Source: JAJPHW01 sp963771505 (GTDB taxonomy: Bacteria > Acidobacteriota > Terriglobia > Terriglobales > Acidobacteriaceae). From it: DNA of 64,000 nucleotides. The stretch covers positions 930,001 through 994,000 of the forward strand of contig CAVYTO010000002.1 in assembly GCA_963771505.1 (NCBI GenBank), written 5' to 3'. The translations under genes and the position numbers were made by a program. The notes below the pieces were generated by a model. That model did not search any database. It was not told where the DNA came from and saw nothing but the letters and a program-made list of their open reading frames with translations. Below, in pieces: positions 17,939 through 27,106 of this stretch (positions are counted from its first letter, which is position 1; each line of letters opens with the position of its first letter).

Positions 17939-20900
17939 ATGCCTACCTCCGATCCGCTCGCTTGGGCGCACCCTCTCGTGGCCGAGTGGTTCACCGCGAA
18001 GTTTGGCACTCCGACCGAACCCCAAGAGCAGGGATGGCCACATATTCTTGCAGGCCGCGCGACCCTGATTTCTGCACCGACCGGTTCCGGAAAAACTCTA
18101 GCGGCTTTTCTCGCCTGCATTGATCGTCTGGTTCGTGATGCGCTTGCCGGAAGTCTCGCCCCGTGTACTCAAGTTTTGTACATCTCGCCGTTGAAGGCTC
18201 TAGGGAACGACATTCAGAAGAATCTTGAGGCTCCGCTGGGAGAAATATTGGAAATGGCTGGTCAACGCGGAATGCTCATGCCGCAGATTCGCACCGCAGT
18301 CCGCACCGGCGATACCTTAATGCCCGAACGCCGGGCCATGTTGAAAAATCCGCCGCACATTCTGGTCACAACCCCGGAATCGCTCTACATCCTGCTGACG
18401 GCAGAAAAGAGCCGCGCCATTCTTCGCCACATCGAAACCGTGATTGTTGATGAAATTCATGCGGTTGTGGATGACAAGCGCGGCGCACATCTCGCGTTGT
18501 CACTGGAACGGCTGGAAGCTCTGACCGTTCGCGCCCCGATTCGCATTGGGCTGTCGGCGACGCAAAAACCCATCGAAGAAGTCGCCCGATTTCTTGCTGG
18601 CAACGGTCGTCCAGAGCCGGTGATCGTGAATGTTGGCCATCGGCGAAAGCTCGATCTCGCGGTGGAAATTCCCTCCACTGAGTTGGGAGCGATTGCGACC
18701 AACGCGATGTGGGACGAAATTTATGTCCGCCTGGTGGAGCTTGTTGAACAACATCGCTCAACACTTGTTTTTGTGAACACCCGGCGCATGGCGGAACGGA
18801 TGGCCCACCAACTCGGCGAGCGCCTGGGAGAAGACAACGTCGCCGCGCATCACGGCAGCCTTTCGCGCAAGCTTCGCTTGACCGCGGAAACTCGGTTGAA
18901 GGAGGGCAAGATCAAAGTCCTGGTCGCAACCGCCTCCCTTGAATTGGGCATTGATATCGGCACGGTTGATCTCGTGGCGCAAATCGGTTCGACACGTGCC
19001 ATCGCCGCCGCGTTGCAGCGCGTTGGACGCTCCGGCCACTGGCGTGGGGCAATTCCCAAAGGCCGCTTCTTTGCCACTACCCGCGACGAGTTGCAGGAAT
19101 GCGCAGCCTTGGTGCGTGCAATTCAACAGGGCGATTTGGATCGCCTGATCATTCCCGAAGCCCCTTTGGACATTCTGGCGCAGCAAATCGTCGCCATGTG
19201 TGCAGCGTGCCAGAATTCAAGGCTGCGGGTTCCGGAATCACCGCTTCTTTTCGACGAAAGCGGCGGTCCGCCGGGGGAGTGCTGGGACGAAGATGAGCTG
19301 TATGCCATCGTGACGCGCGCTTATCCGTTCCGAAATCTCCCGCGAGAAACGTTTGATTCCGTGCTAGAGATGCTGGCGGAAGGCATCGCGGCCCGGCGCG
19401 GACGTTACGGAGCTTATCTTCATCGCGATCGCGTGAACCATAAAGTTCGCGCGCGACGCGGCAGCCGGCTCGCGGCCATCACCAGCGGCGGCGCGATACC
19501 AGAAACGGCGTTGTTCACCGTGGTCGCGGAGCCGGATGGTGTGGTCGTCGGCACGCTGGATGAAGACTTCGCAGTGGAGAGCAGTGCCGGCGACATCATG
19601 CTGCTCGGCAACACTTCCTGGCGCATCCGGCGGGTTGAAGGCAGATCGGGTCGGGTGTTGGTAGAAGACGCTCACGGTGCGCCGCCCAGCGTTCCTTTCT
19701 GGCGCGGCGAAGCTCCGGCTCGCACCGAAGAATTGTCGCTTCAGGTTTCTACTCTGCGCCGCGAGATCAGTACAAGGCTGGTCAAAGTTTCGCCGATTGG
19801 CGTCTCCCAAATGCTGCCGGCGGTCGCTGAAACGGTCGAATGGTTGAAGCGAGAATGCGGACTCGACGACTCCGGCGCTGAGCAAACGATTGAATACATA
19901 CTTCATGGCCGCGCGGTGCTTGGAGAAGTTCCAACTCAGGACACGATTATCGCCGAGCGTTTTTTTGACGAAGGCGGAGGTATGCAGCTGGTGATACATG
20001 CGCCCTTCGGCGGCCGGATCAATAAAGCCTGGGGACTGGCGCTGCGCAAGCGTTTCTGCCGCAGTTTCAACTTTGAACTGCAAGCGGCAGCCACAGAAAA
20101 TGGCGTAAATATCGCGCTAGCGGAGCAACATAGCTTTCCTCTCGCCGATGTTTTCCATTTCCTCAACCCCGAGAGCGTGCAGTCGGTGCTGGAGCAGGCC
20201 GCGCTTGCATCTCCGATTTTCGCCACGAGATGGCGATGGGACGCCAACCGGTCGCTTGCGCTTTTGCGTTTTCAGGGAGGCAAGAAAGTTCCTCCCCAAA
20301 TTCAACGGATGCGGTCGGACGATCTGCTGGCATCGGTTTTTCCCGATGTCGCGGCATGCCAGGAAAACATTGAAGGGGACATAAAAATTCCGGACCATCC
20401 TCTCGTGAATGAAGTCATGAAGGACGTTCTCACCGAGGCTATGGATATTGAAGGATTGAAAGCAGTTTTGCAGAAAATGGCGGACGGCCGCATTCGTTGC
20501 ATCGCAGTTGATACTCCCGTGCCTTCACAGTTTTCCCACGAAATCCTAAATGCCAATCCGTATGCCTATCTCGACGACGCTCCGCTTGAGGAGCGGCGCG
20601 CTCGTGCTGTGGAAATGCGCCGGATTCTTCCGGAATCGGTATTAGAAGAAGTCGGCAGGCTCGATCCCGTGGCCATTCAGCAAGTGTGCGCGGAAGCGTG
20701 GCCCGATGTTCGGGATGCGGACGAGTTACACGACGTGCTTCATACGCTGATCGCTCTACCCCTCGATGAGATGGGGCGTCCCGTCATGTCGGTCAACCAC
20801 GTCGTGGGTGCGCATCCAGAGAGTTTTGACGATTCGAATCTTGTGACCATCAGCTCCACTGTTTTATCGGACAACACAACGAGGCGATGGCTTCTAGATT

Positions 20901-22384
20901 TCGAACGGCTGGTACAGGCCGGACGGGCCACTACTGCAATGGTGGCGGAAAGGCGGTATTGGGTTGCGGCTGAGAGAGCTGAGGCATTTTCGCTGCTCTT
21001 CCCTATTGCGACCTTCACCCACACGATGCCCATCGTAGCCGGCGTGGCAGTGTCCTATAACGACGCCATGTTGCGCCTGGTGACCGGGTGGATGAGCCAT
21101 GCCGGGCCGGTGACTTCCGCGCGTCTCGCGGCGTTGCTTGATTTGCCCGAAGCTGACATCGACAAGGCGCTGTTGCGGATGGAAGCAACCGGATCGATCT
21201 TGCGCGGCAAATTTACCCTTTCTTCTTCTTCGCCGCAAGAAGAGTGGTGTGAGCGAAGGCTGCTGGCGCGAATTCATCGTCTGACGGTAGCAACGCTGCG
21301 CAAGGGGATCAAACCCGTTCCTGCCTCCCAATTTATGCGCTGGCTTTTGCGTTGGCAGCATGTTGCGCCGGGATGTCAAGCAGCGGGCGAACGCTCATTG
21401 ATGGAAATCTTAGGACAATTGCAGGGGTTCGAAATTCCCGCGAACGCATGGGAGCGGCAAGTTCTTAAATCCAGGATTTCGGATTACGACCCGAAGTGGC
21501 TCGATCAGCTCTGCATGACTGGGGCCGTCGGATGGGGACGTCTCTCGCCTCACCCTGCAACCCTCGATGACTCCGGCTCAGGAAAGCGGCGAGTTATACC
21601 AACGAGTGTCGCCCCGATTACATTTTTTGTGCGCGAAGAAGCGGACTGGATGATGTCGCAACGCCCTTCTGGCGATTCCGAAACGCGCGGCCTGGGCGAA
21701 GGGGCAAAACAGGTAGCGGACTTCCTGCGGACCCGCGGAGCGTCGTTTTTCGTTGACATCGTGCGCGCTACATCAAAACTGAAAGCCGAAATCGAAACTG
21801 CTCTTTGGGAGCTGGTTGCCGCCGGGCTGATCACGGCGGATGGCTTCGACAATCTCCGCTGTTTGATCGATCCGAAACGTCGCTCGAGTTCGGGAGAGAG
21901 GAGAAACACGCGACCACGCCACAGTTCGGGTCGCTGGGCACTGCTGCACACGGACCAGGCAGCCGAACATTGCCGTGCAGTCGAAGCGACTTGCTGGATG
22001 CTGCTGAAACGCTATGGCATCGTCTTCCGCGACCTTTTGGTGCGCGAAGCCAACCTGCCCAAGTGGCGCGAAATGCAGATTGCCTTCCGGCGTCTGGAAG
22101 ATCGCGGGGAAATTCGCGGTGGCCGTTTCGTGGACGGATTTTCCGGAGAGCAATTCGCCTTGCCAGTAGCCATCGAATCCCTGCGCGCCTCGCGGTCGTT
22201 ACCGCTGACCGGCGAAAACGTTTCACTGTCAGCGGCCGATCCCCTCAACTTGGTTGGGATCATTGTGCCAGGCGAAAGGGTGCCCGCGATTTCAGGGCGA
22301 TATGTCAATTTCTGCGACGGCGCTGCGGTGGGCAACGAAGTAGCGAGTTGGGCGATTGCTACCGGAGCGCAGGCAGCGAATTAG
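17939..22384 (+). CDS. lhr: Large ATP-dependent helicase Lhr
   Basis: A 1481-residue superfamily 2 DNA helicase of the long Lhr type, linked to DNA repair. Walker A is APTGSGKT at about residues 45-52, motif II DEIH near 170, motif III GLSATQKP and motif VI QRVGRSGHWRG. The region from 430 on includes the Lhr core's winged-helix and beta-bundle parts, and the last 600 residues form the Lhr C-terminal domain. The length is near that of E. coli Lhr. It overlaps nothing upstream and ends 4 bases from the convergent peptidase gene. Confidence 0.95.
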   Translation: MPTSDPLAWAHPLVAEWFTAKFGTPTEPQEQGWPHILAGRATLISAPTGSGKTLAAFLACIDRLVRDALAGSLAPCTQVLYISPLKALGNDIQKNLEAPLGEILEMAGQRGMLMPQIRTAVRTGDTLMPERRAMLKNPPHILVTTPESLYILLTAEKSRAILRHIETVIVDEIHAVVDDKRGAHLALSLERLEALTVRAPIRIGLSATQKPIEEVARFLAGNGRPEPVIVNVGHRRKLDLAVEIPSTELGAIATNAMWDEIYVRLVELVEQHRSTLVFVNTRRMAERMAHQLGERLGEDNVAAHHGSLSRKLRLTAETRLKEGKIKVLVATASLELGIDIGTVDLVAQIGSTRAIAAALQRVGRSGHWRGAIPKGRFFATTRDELQECAALVRAIQQGDLDRLIIPEAPLDILAQQIVAMCAACQNSRLRVPESPLLFDESGGPPGECWDEDELYAIVTRAYPFRNLPRETFDSVLEMLAEGIAARRGRYGAYLHRDRVNHKVRARRGSRLAAITSGGAIPETALFTVVAEPDGVVVGTLDEDFAVESSAGDIMLLGNTSWRIRRVEGRSGRVLVEDAHGAPPSVPFWRGEAPARTEELSLQVSTLRREISTRLVKVSPIGVSQMLPAVAETVEWLKRECGLDDSGAEQTIEYILHGRAVLGEVPTQDTIIAERFFDEGGGMQLVIHAPFGGRINKAWGLALRKRFCRSFNFELQAAATENGVNIALAEQHSFPLADVFHFLNPESVQSVLEQAALASPIFATRWRWDANRSLALLRFQGGKKVPPQIQRMRSDDLLASVFPDVAACQENIEGDIKIPDHPLVNEVMKDVLTEAMDIEGLKAVLQKMADGRIRCIAVDTPVPSQFSHEILNANPYAYLDDAPLEERRARAVEMRRILPESVLEEVGRLDPVAIQQVCAEAWPDVRDADELHDVLHTLIALPLDEMGRPVMSVNHVVGAHPESFDDSNLVTISSTVLSDNTTRRWLLDFERLVQAGRATTAMVAERRYWVAAERAEAFSLLFPIATFTHTMPIVAGVAVSYNDAMLRLVTGWMSHAGPVTSARLAALLDLPEADIDKALLRMEATGSILRGKFTLSSSSPQEEWCERRLLARIHRLTVATLRKGIKPVPASQFMRWLLRWQHVAPGCQAAGERSLMEILGQLQGFEIPANAWERQVLKSRISDYDPKWLDQLCMTGAVGWGRLSPHPATLDDSGSGKRRVIPTSVAPITFFVREEADWMMSQRPSGDSETRGLGEGAKQVADFLRTRGASFFVDIVRATSKLKAEIETALWELVAAGLITADGFDNLRCLIDPKRRSSSGERRNTRPRHSSGRWALLHTDQAAEHCRAVEATCWMLLKRYGIVFRDLLVREANLPKWREMQIAFRRLEDRGEIRGGRFVDGFSGEQFALPVAIESLRASRSLPLTGENVSLSAADPLNLVGIIVPGERVPAISGRYVNFCDGAAVGNEVASWAIATGAQAAN

Positions 22385-22388
22385 GCCA

Positions 22389-23303
22389 TTAAGGCAGCTT
22401 CATTTCGAGCAGTGTCGCAGGATCCAAATAAACGCCCTGCCAACGTACGGCGACATGCAGGTGCGGCCCAGTAGAGCGCCCGGTGCCTCCGCTCAGACCG
22501 ATTTGATCGCCGCGGGAGATCTGTTGACCTTCTTTTACTTCAATTTTCGAGAGGTGCAGATACAGCGTCATCAACCCTTGACCGTGGTCGAGCATCACGC
22601 AGTTGCCTTCGAAATATAACGGCTGCGCCAGAATTACAGTTCCAGCATTGAGCGCCGCCACCGGAGTGCCCGTTGGTACCGCGTAATCCAACCCTTCATG
22701 CACACTCGTAGTTTTGCCATTTACTACTCGCGCTGTGCCGAACACACCGGAAACGGTCGCCTTTACCGGCGCTTCAAAGCTGCCATCCCACTGCCGATCC
22801 GAAATTTTCCTGGCGAAAACCTCGTGCTTGAGAGATTTATCCGCGACGATCTGTTGCACCTCAGCTTGATTCGGCTGGGTAAACTTGGTATCCACGGTAA
22901 TCGAAACTTTTTTGTACTTTGCTTTCTGGATACGAACCTGTCGCTCGAATTCGAGCGTCGCCCCACTTGCGGTTTGTCCCGTCAGATGTAAGTTGTACTC
23001 TCCCGGATGCGTTTCGATCGACGTTCCCGCCAATGCGTACCACTCACGTGCGCTCTTGTCTTTTGAGAAACTCAAGTCGTGTTCGAGCCACGTGCCAGCC
23101 AACGCGGTCACTGAAAGCGGAGCTTTGACGCGGAAAAAAAGGGGAGATCCGTTAACTATTTTCGCAGGCTGCGACTGAACTTCCCACGCCGGCTTGGCGG
23201 GTGACGCAAACGCCGCGCAAGACAGCAGGGCAGTAATGATTGCAATGATGATGTGGTGTGATAACGCCGATTTCGCAGCAGAAAGGCTGGATGGATTATG
23301 CAC
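22389..23303 (-). CDS. Secreted M23-family zinc metallopeptidase
   Basis: A 304-residue cell-wall endopeptidase-like protein with an N-terminal signal peptide (about residues 15-32). The C-terminal lysostaphin-type domain shows HEGLDYAVPTGTPV, with the first zinc-binding His and Asp, and GPHLHVAVRW with the HxH pair. The preceding 160 residues are beta-rich and may be the N-terminal domain that positions the substrate. All zinc ligands are present, so it should be active rather than an EnvC-type activator. Confidence 0.92.
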   Translation of the reverse strand: MHNPSSLSAAKSALSHHIIIAIITALLSCAAFASPAKPAWEVQSQPAKIVNGSPLFFRVKAPLSVTALAGTWLEHDLSFSKDKSAREWYALAGTSIETHPGEYNLHLTGQTASGATLEFERQVRIQKAKYKKVSITVDTKFTQPNQAEVQQIVADKSLKHEVFARKISDRQWDGSFEAPVKATVSGVFGTARVVNGKTTSVHEGLDYAVPTGTPVAALNAGTVILAQPLYFEGNCVMLDHGQGLMTLYLHLSKIEVKEGQQISRGDQIGLSGGTGRSTGPHLHVAVRWQGVYLDPATLLEMKLP

Positions 23304-23354
23304 GATAAAGCCAGACTATCACTCAGATTCACAGTGAGTGAGTAGCTGCCGTGG

Positions 23355-23606
23355 TCACGCAGCTAAGCGCTTTGACATGATCATGTCTACGGCTCCGCCG
23401 ACAGTGTAAAAGCGGTCCATCGAATCGCTATCAATCTCAATTCCAAATTTATCTTCGACTTCAAGCACCAGATCCACGACACGCAGACTATTTATGCCAA
23501 GGTCGGTCACAAGCGACGTGGAGTCGCTAATCGAACTCGCGTCGACACCATTCGCAACGGGCGTCACCAAATCTAAAAACGACTTTCTTACTTCTTCGCG
23601 GGTCAT
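23355..23606 (-). CDS. Acyl carrier protein
   Basis: An 83-residue acyl carrier protein that carries acyl groups on a phosphopantetheine arm. The modified Ser lies in DLGINSLRVVDLVLEVEDKF, close to the usual DSL motif but with NSL. I place the start at the ATG at 23606, preceded by GAGAGGATT; the frame continues upstream but overlaps the ketosynthase gene. It sits 44 bases after that gene, so the two likely act together rather than in bulk fatty-acid synthesis. Confidence 0.88.
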   Translation of the reverse strand: MTREEVRKSFLDLVTPVANGVDASSISDSTSLVTDLGINSLRVVDLVLEVEDKFGIEIDSDSMDRFYTVGGAVDMIMSKRLAA

Positions 23607-23650
23607 TTCAATCCTCTCGATAAAACCTGATAATGCTGTCTGTCTGCGGG

Positions 23651-24637
23651 CTACGCCTTGCAAGGAGCGATCTTCACTCCGCCCCAAGCCAGCCCTGAGC
23701 CCACAACGGCAACGTTGATCGCAGAGTCTTTCACCTGATCCCAATTCTGCGAGAGGACCGTTGGCGCACCGGCGGCGCCGCAGTTCCCGAACTTGCTGAC
23801 ATTGGAAAAGTGGAGGCTTTCATCGACTTCGGCGCGCTTGCAGGCAGATTGCAGCATGCGCAGGTTCGCCTGATGTCCAATAAACAATTGTTTCGCGGTC
23901 TGCGATCCGGGCGCGGACTTCAGCGCCTGGAAAAGTTCCGCTGTCTTGCGAATGGCGAACATCTGGACGGCGTGGCCCTCCTGATCGAAATGCTTTCCTG
24001 CAGGAATTACGACTTTGTCGTAGCCGGATGGGTCAGACATGAAGGTTGTCATGGTGACTTCGTGGGAGGACGGATGTTTTGTGGAAAGCACAGCCGCACT
24101 CGCCCCATCGCCGAAAAGCACTGCACCTTTGCGGTCCCCATAGTTGATGGTGCGAGTAAAAGCTTCGACACTGACGACCAGAACGAACTCGGGCAAAGCC
24201 TCAGGGCGCATTTGGTTCAGAAAGTGGAGTTGGGTGGCAAAGCTGGCGCAGCCTGCCTGAACGTCTAGGGCGGCTACATTGATTTCGAGCGCCGCCGCCA
24301 CCCGGCTTGCCTCCGCCGGAATCAGCATTTCTGGTGTGCACCCGCCAGCCACGACCATATTCACCTGTTCCCGCTTGATGCCAGCCCGCTTTAGAGCCAT
24401 TTCAGCGGCGTTTTTGCCCATCTCCATAGTGGTGATGGTTGAGGCTTCGGCGGCGCCACGAGTGTCTTGATTACGAGTCGAGCGGATATAGTCGAGCGAC
24501 ATGGTGGTTCTGCGCTCAGTAATTCCTACCCGATCTTCAATCCACGCGAGATCGACCCCGATATCGAGCGAAGCAAGAAACTCATTGCTTATTATCGTTT
24601 CGGGATGAAAATGGCCTACGCCGTGCAAATAAAGCAA
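23651..24637 (-). CDS. 3-oxoacyl-ACP synthase III (FabH-like)
   Basis: A 328-residue thiolase-fold condensing enzyme. The catalytic triad is visible: Cys in DVQAGCASFATQL (about residue 132), His in FIGHQANLRM and Asn in FGNCGAAGAPT. It is more divergent than housekeeping FabH, and with the dedicated acyl carrier protein gene next to it probably serves a special lipid, polyketide or long-chain product. Other pathway genes are not next to it, so the product is unknown. Confidence 0.9.
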   Translation of the reverse strand: MLYLHGVGHFHPETIISNEFLASLDIGVDLAWIEDRVGITERRTTMSLDYIRSTRNQDTRGAAEASTITTMEMGKNAAEMALKRAGIKREQVNMVVAGGCTPEMLIPAEASRVAAALEINVAALDVQAGCASFATQLHFLNQMRPEALPEFVLVVSVEAFTRTINYGDRKGAVLFGDGASAAVLSTKHPSSHEVTMTTFMSDPSGYDKVVIPAGKHFDQEGHAVQMFAIRKTAELFQALKSAPGSQTAKQLFIGHQANLRMLQSACKRAEVDESLHFSNVSKFGNCGAAGAPTVLSQNWDQVKDSAINVAVVGSGLAWGGVKIAPCKA

Positions 24638-25243
24638 AAAATCCTCTCAGTCATTCACTGACATCTTGTTGATTCCAAAACTAGTTTGCTTGGGCTCCGC
24701 TTCGGAGAAAAGGAACTCGCTCACAAAACCACGCCCGCGCCAGGAATCCCTGGCCAGGAGGGTCGCCCAACAAAATTGTGCACCGCCTGCAACATCCGCC
24801 GCGACCCCCCAATCAGGGTGTCAATCCTGCCTTGCGGACCGTGGCCGTTCAGATGGGAGAATCTGTCCGACCTGAAGTCAGAATAGCAGCCCATCCCGCG
24901 CCGAGTCCAGCATTTTGGCGCCTTCGTGCTGCGCGTATCCCAAACTCTACAGAATGTTGCAATTATGGATGCTGTCCAAACTTGTAGGTAACGGAGAGGC
25001 TTGCGTACGATGGGATCTGTACTCCCACTCTCTGGGAGAGTTGATTGGAGCCGATCTGCTCAGTTGTCTGGCCTGTATATCCGGTCGCTATCAGAAAGTT
25101 CACGCCGGTTTCGATTCGACTTTGGCGAAAAGCACGAACCACAGATCCCCTGAACTCCTTCACCGCTGAACCGACACATGAAAAGCAGGAGTGCCACTGC
25201 GACTTCGAATTGCCGTCGCGTCACTCCGCGATTGCGAGGCACG
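24638..25243. other. 600-base intergenic region, mostly non-coding
   Basis: No intact gene is convincing here. It holds a short minus-strand reading frame that looks like the end of an outer-membrane barrel (listed separately) and a GC-rich small hairpin near 24694-24708. The base pattern lacks the third-position bias of the neighbours, consistent with decayed sequence at the edge of the hydrogenase island. Confidence 0.5.
24963..25163 (-). pseudogene. Possible remnant of an outer-membrane beta-barrel protein
   Basis: A 66-codon frame whose last residues read YASLSVTYKFGQHP, with alternating hydrophobic residues and a near-terminal aromatic, like the last strand of a barrel protein. The preceding segment (IETGVNFLIATGYTGQTTEQIG) also looks like a strand-turn-strand. 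No N-terminal part or signal peptide is found upstream, so if genuine this is a truncated relic. Confidence 0.3.
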
Positions 25244-26053
25244 CTATCGGGGCGTCCACTGGGGATGCGCCGAAAATAAACCGTTTCCGAAACCGATCTG
25301 ATAGGCGACGAATAGTCCGAAAGCAAGGCTGATCAAGCCAGAGGCGAAACCGAGATGGTGGGAGAAATTTGCGTTGCGCCTTCCGAAAAGATTAAATGCC
25401 GATGCAAGACTCATTGTGATCAGCATCATTCCGCCGACCGTTCCAACGCCGAAAATCAATAAGTAGGCGATCGCCCACCGCGGATTGCGGATGGTCGAGA
25501 GAATGAGCAAGGCCACCGCCGCTGAACCAGCAAGACCGTGGACGATGCCAATAAAAAGTGGCCGCAGTTGCTGGTAAATGCCGATCTTGCCAAACAAGCG
25601 ATCCAGATAGTTCAACGCCTCATCATCTGGATGGTTTGCCACTGGTACGGTTCCGTGTGAATGGGCGTGGCTATGAACAAAGTTTCCATGACTGTGCGGA
25701 TGTACGTGGATGGTTCGATCGGTTTCGGTCACATCGTCGGCAATCGCACGATTTGACCGCGAAAACGCAACAACGTTTATGGCGCCAAGAACAATCAGCA
25801 TGATCCCCACGGAAAATTCCATCGAGAGCCCGATGCGAGCGGGTATGACGACGCCGAAAAGAATGATCGCGCTACCTACCAAGAGAATGGTGAGCGTGTG
25901 GCCGATACCCCAAAACATTCCAGTCAATGCCGCCTTCGCCGCTCCGCGTTGACGGGTAACGATGGTGGTGACGGCGACGACATGGTCGGGATCGGTCGCA
26001 TGGCGCATCCCCAGAAAAAATCCCACTACGAGGATTGATAAAAGTCCGACCAT
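25244..26053 (-). CDS. NiCoT/UreH-type nickel permease
   Basis: An inner-membrane transporter expected to import nickel for the hydrogenase. The 269-residue protein has six or more hydrophobic helices and, in the second, RHATDPDHV, the HX4DH signature of nickel/cobalt permeases. A His-rich loop at about residues 112-135 (HVHPHSHG, HSHAHSHG) would bind the metal. I prefer the ATG at 26053 with AAGGGA upstream over an ATG 45 bases earlier inside hypB. It is the last gene of the hydrogenase island. HypB here lacks a His-rich tail, so this loop may be the main metal-sequestering site. Confidence 0.9.
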   Translation of the reverse strand: MVGLLSILVVGFFLGMRHATDPDHVVAVTTIVTRQRGAAKAALTGMFWGIGHTLTILLVGSAIILFGVVIPARIGLSMEFSVGIMLIVLGAINVVAFSRSNRAIADDVTETDRTIHVHPHSHGNFVHSHAHSHGTVPVANHPDDEALNYLDRLFGKIGIYQQLRPLFIGIVHGLAGSAAVALLILSTIRNPRWAIAYLLIFGVGTVGGMMLITMSLASAFNLFGRRNANFSHHLGFASGLISLAFGLFVAYQIGFGNGLFSAHPQWTPR

Positions 26054-26069
26054 CGACGAATCCCTTAGA

Positions 26070-26753
26070 TTATGCGACCACAGAAGCACGCGAGTCATTC
26101 ATTTTCGCGATCAAGAACTCCAGGTAAGCGTCCATGCCTTCACCGGACTTGGTTGAGACTCGCATCACCCGCATGCCCGGACGGACCGCCTGAATATTCC
26201 CATAAGCCATATTCCAGTCAAATTCGACAGCGTCGGCAAGGTCAAGCTTGGTAACGATGCCCACATCAGCGCTATTGAAAATGGTCGGATATTTCAATGG
26301 CTTGTCTTCGCCTTCTGTGACTGAAATCAGCACCAGACGAAGATTTTCTCCCAAGTCATACGATGATGGACAAACTAAATTTCCAACATTTTCGATGAAG
26401 AGAAAATCCAATTCGCCCAGTTGCCATTCATCGAGCGCGTTTTGGACCATCGCCGCCTCGAGATGACAGACTGTTCCGGTGATGATCTGTTTGACGGGAG
26501 CCTGGCTGCGCGCTAGCCGCACGGCATCGTTTTCCGTGGCCAAGTCACCGACCAGGGCGGCGACGCGGTAACTTTTCCCCAATAGCGTCAAAGTTTTTTC
26601 GAGTAAAGCAGTCTTGCCCGAGCCCGGACTCGATACGAGGCTTACAACGAACACGCCCGCCTCGCGAAACCGATTGCGAAGGTCTCTTGCCACGAGATCA
26701 TTCTGTTTTAAGACATTTTTTCGGACTTCGATCAAGCGCGGTTGGCTACCCAT
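26070..26753 (-). CDS. hypB: Hydrogenase nickel-insertion GTPase HypB
   Basis: GTPase that, with HypA, delivers nickel to the hydrogenase large subunit. The 227 residues begin the G domain early, with the P-loop SSPGSGKTALLE near residue 43, the ITGTVCHLEA segment holding the Cys and His metal ligands of the G domain, and the VTKLDLAD base-specificity motif. The N-terminal CxxCGC motif of E. coli HypB and the His-rich extension are both absent. It overlaps hypA by 22 bases. Confidence 0.95.
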   Translation of the reverse strand: MGSQPRLIEVRKNVLKQNDLVARDLRNRFREAGVFVVSLVSSPGSGKTALLEKTLTLLGKSYRVAALVGDLATENDAVRLARSQAPVKQIITGTVCHLEAAMVQNALDEWQLGELDFLFIENVGNLVCPSSYDLGENLRLVLISVTEGEDKPLKYPTIFNSADVGIVTKLDLADAVEFDWNMAYGNIQAVRPGMRVMRVSTKSGEGMDAYLEFLIAKMNDSRASVVA

Positions 26754-27097
26754 TCCTGTATCTCCAATGCTACAACTTCAAGTTCTTTTCCCTGCACGAT
26801 CTCAGACGTTGGGGTGCCGCATTCGCCGCAGCAAAAAAGCTGAATAGAGTGCAGTGGACGCTGCTGCTGGCACGTAGGACAGTGAACCACCACTGGCACA
26901 CTTTCTATTTCTAGCGTCGCGCCTTCCAGAGACGTTCCCTCGCATGCCATGTCGAAGGAAGCAAGCAGCGCTTCCCTTACTACGCCGGAAAGCGCGCCTA
27001 ACTTCAAGCGAATCGATACCACTTGTTGGCCGCCGTGCTGCTCGGCCTCTTCCTGCGCCATCTCGACGATGCTCATCGCAATTGAAAGCTCGTGCAT
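26732..27097 (-). CDS. hypA: Hydrogenase nickel-insertion protein HypA
   Basis: Small nickel chaperone that partners HypB. It starts MHELSIAMSIVEMA, where the His at position 2 is the nickel ligand. The zinc site is formed by CPTCQQQ and CGECGTP, about 20 residues apart near residues 73-95. At 121 residues it is normal length. It lies 9 bases after hypF. Confidence 0.95.
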   Translation of the reverse strand: MHELSIAMSIVEMAQEEAEQHGGQQVVSIRLKLGALSGVVREALLASFDMACEGTSLEGATLEIESVPVVVHCPTCQQQRPLHSIQLFCCGECGTPTSEIVQGKELEVVALEIQEWVANRA

Positions 27098-27106
27098 TGC
27101 TTAGTC

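Noticed and set aside
19364..20083. A 239-codon minus-strand frame inside lhr
   Set aside because: Shadow of the helicase gene; no start signal and no domain.
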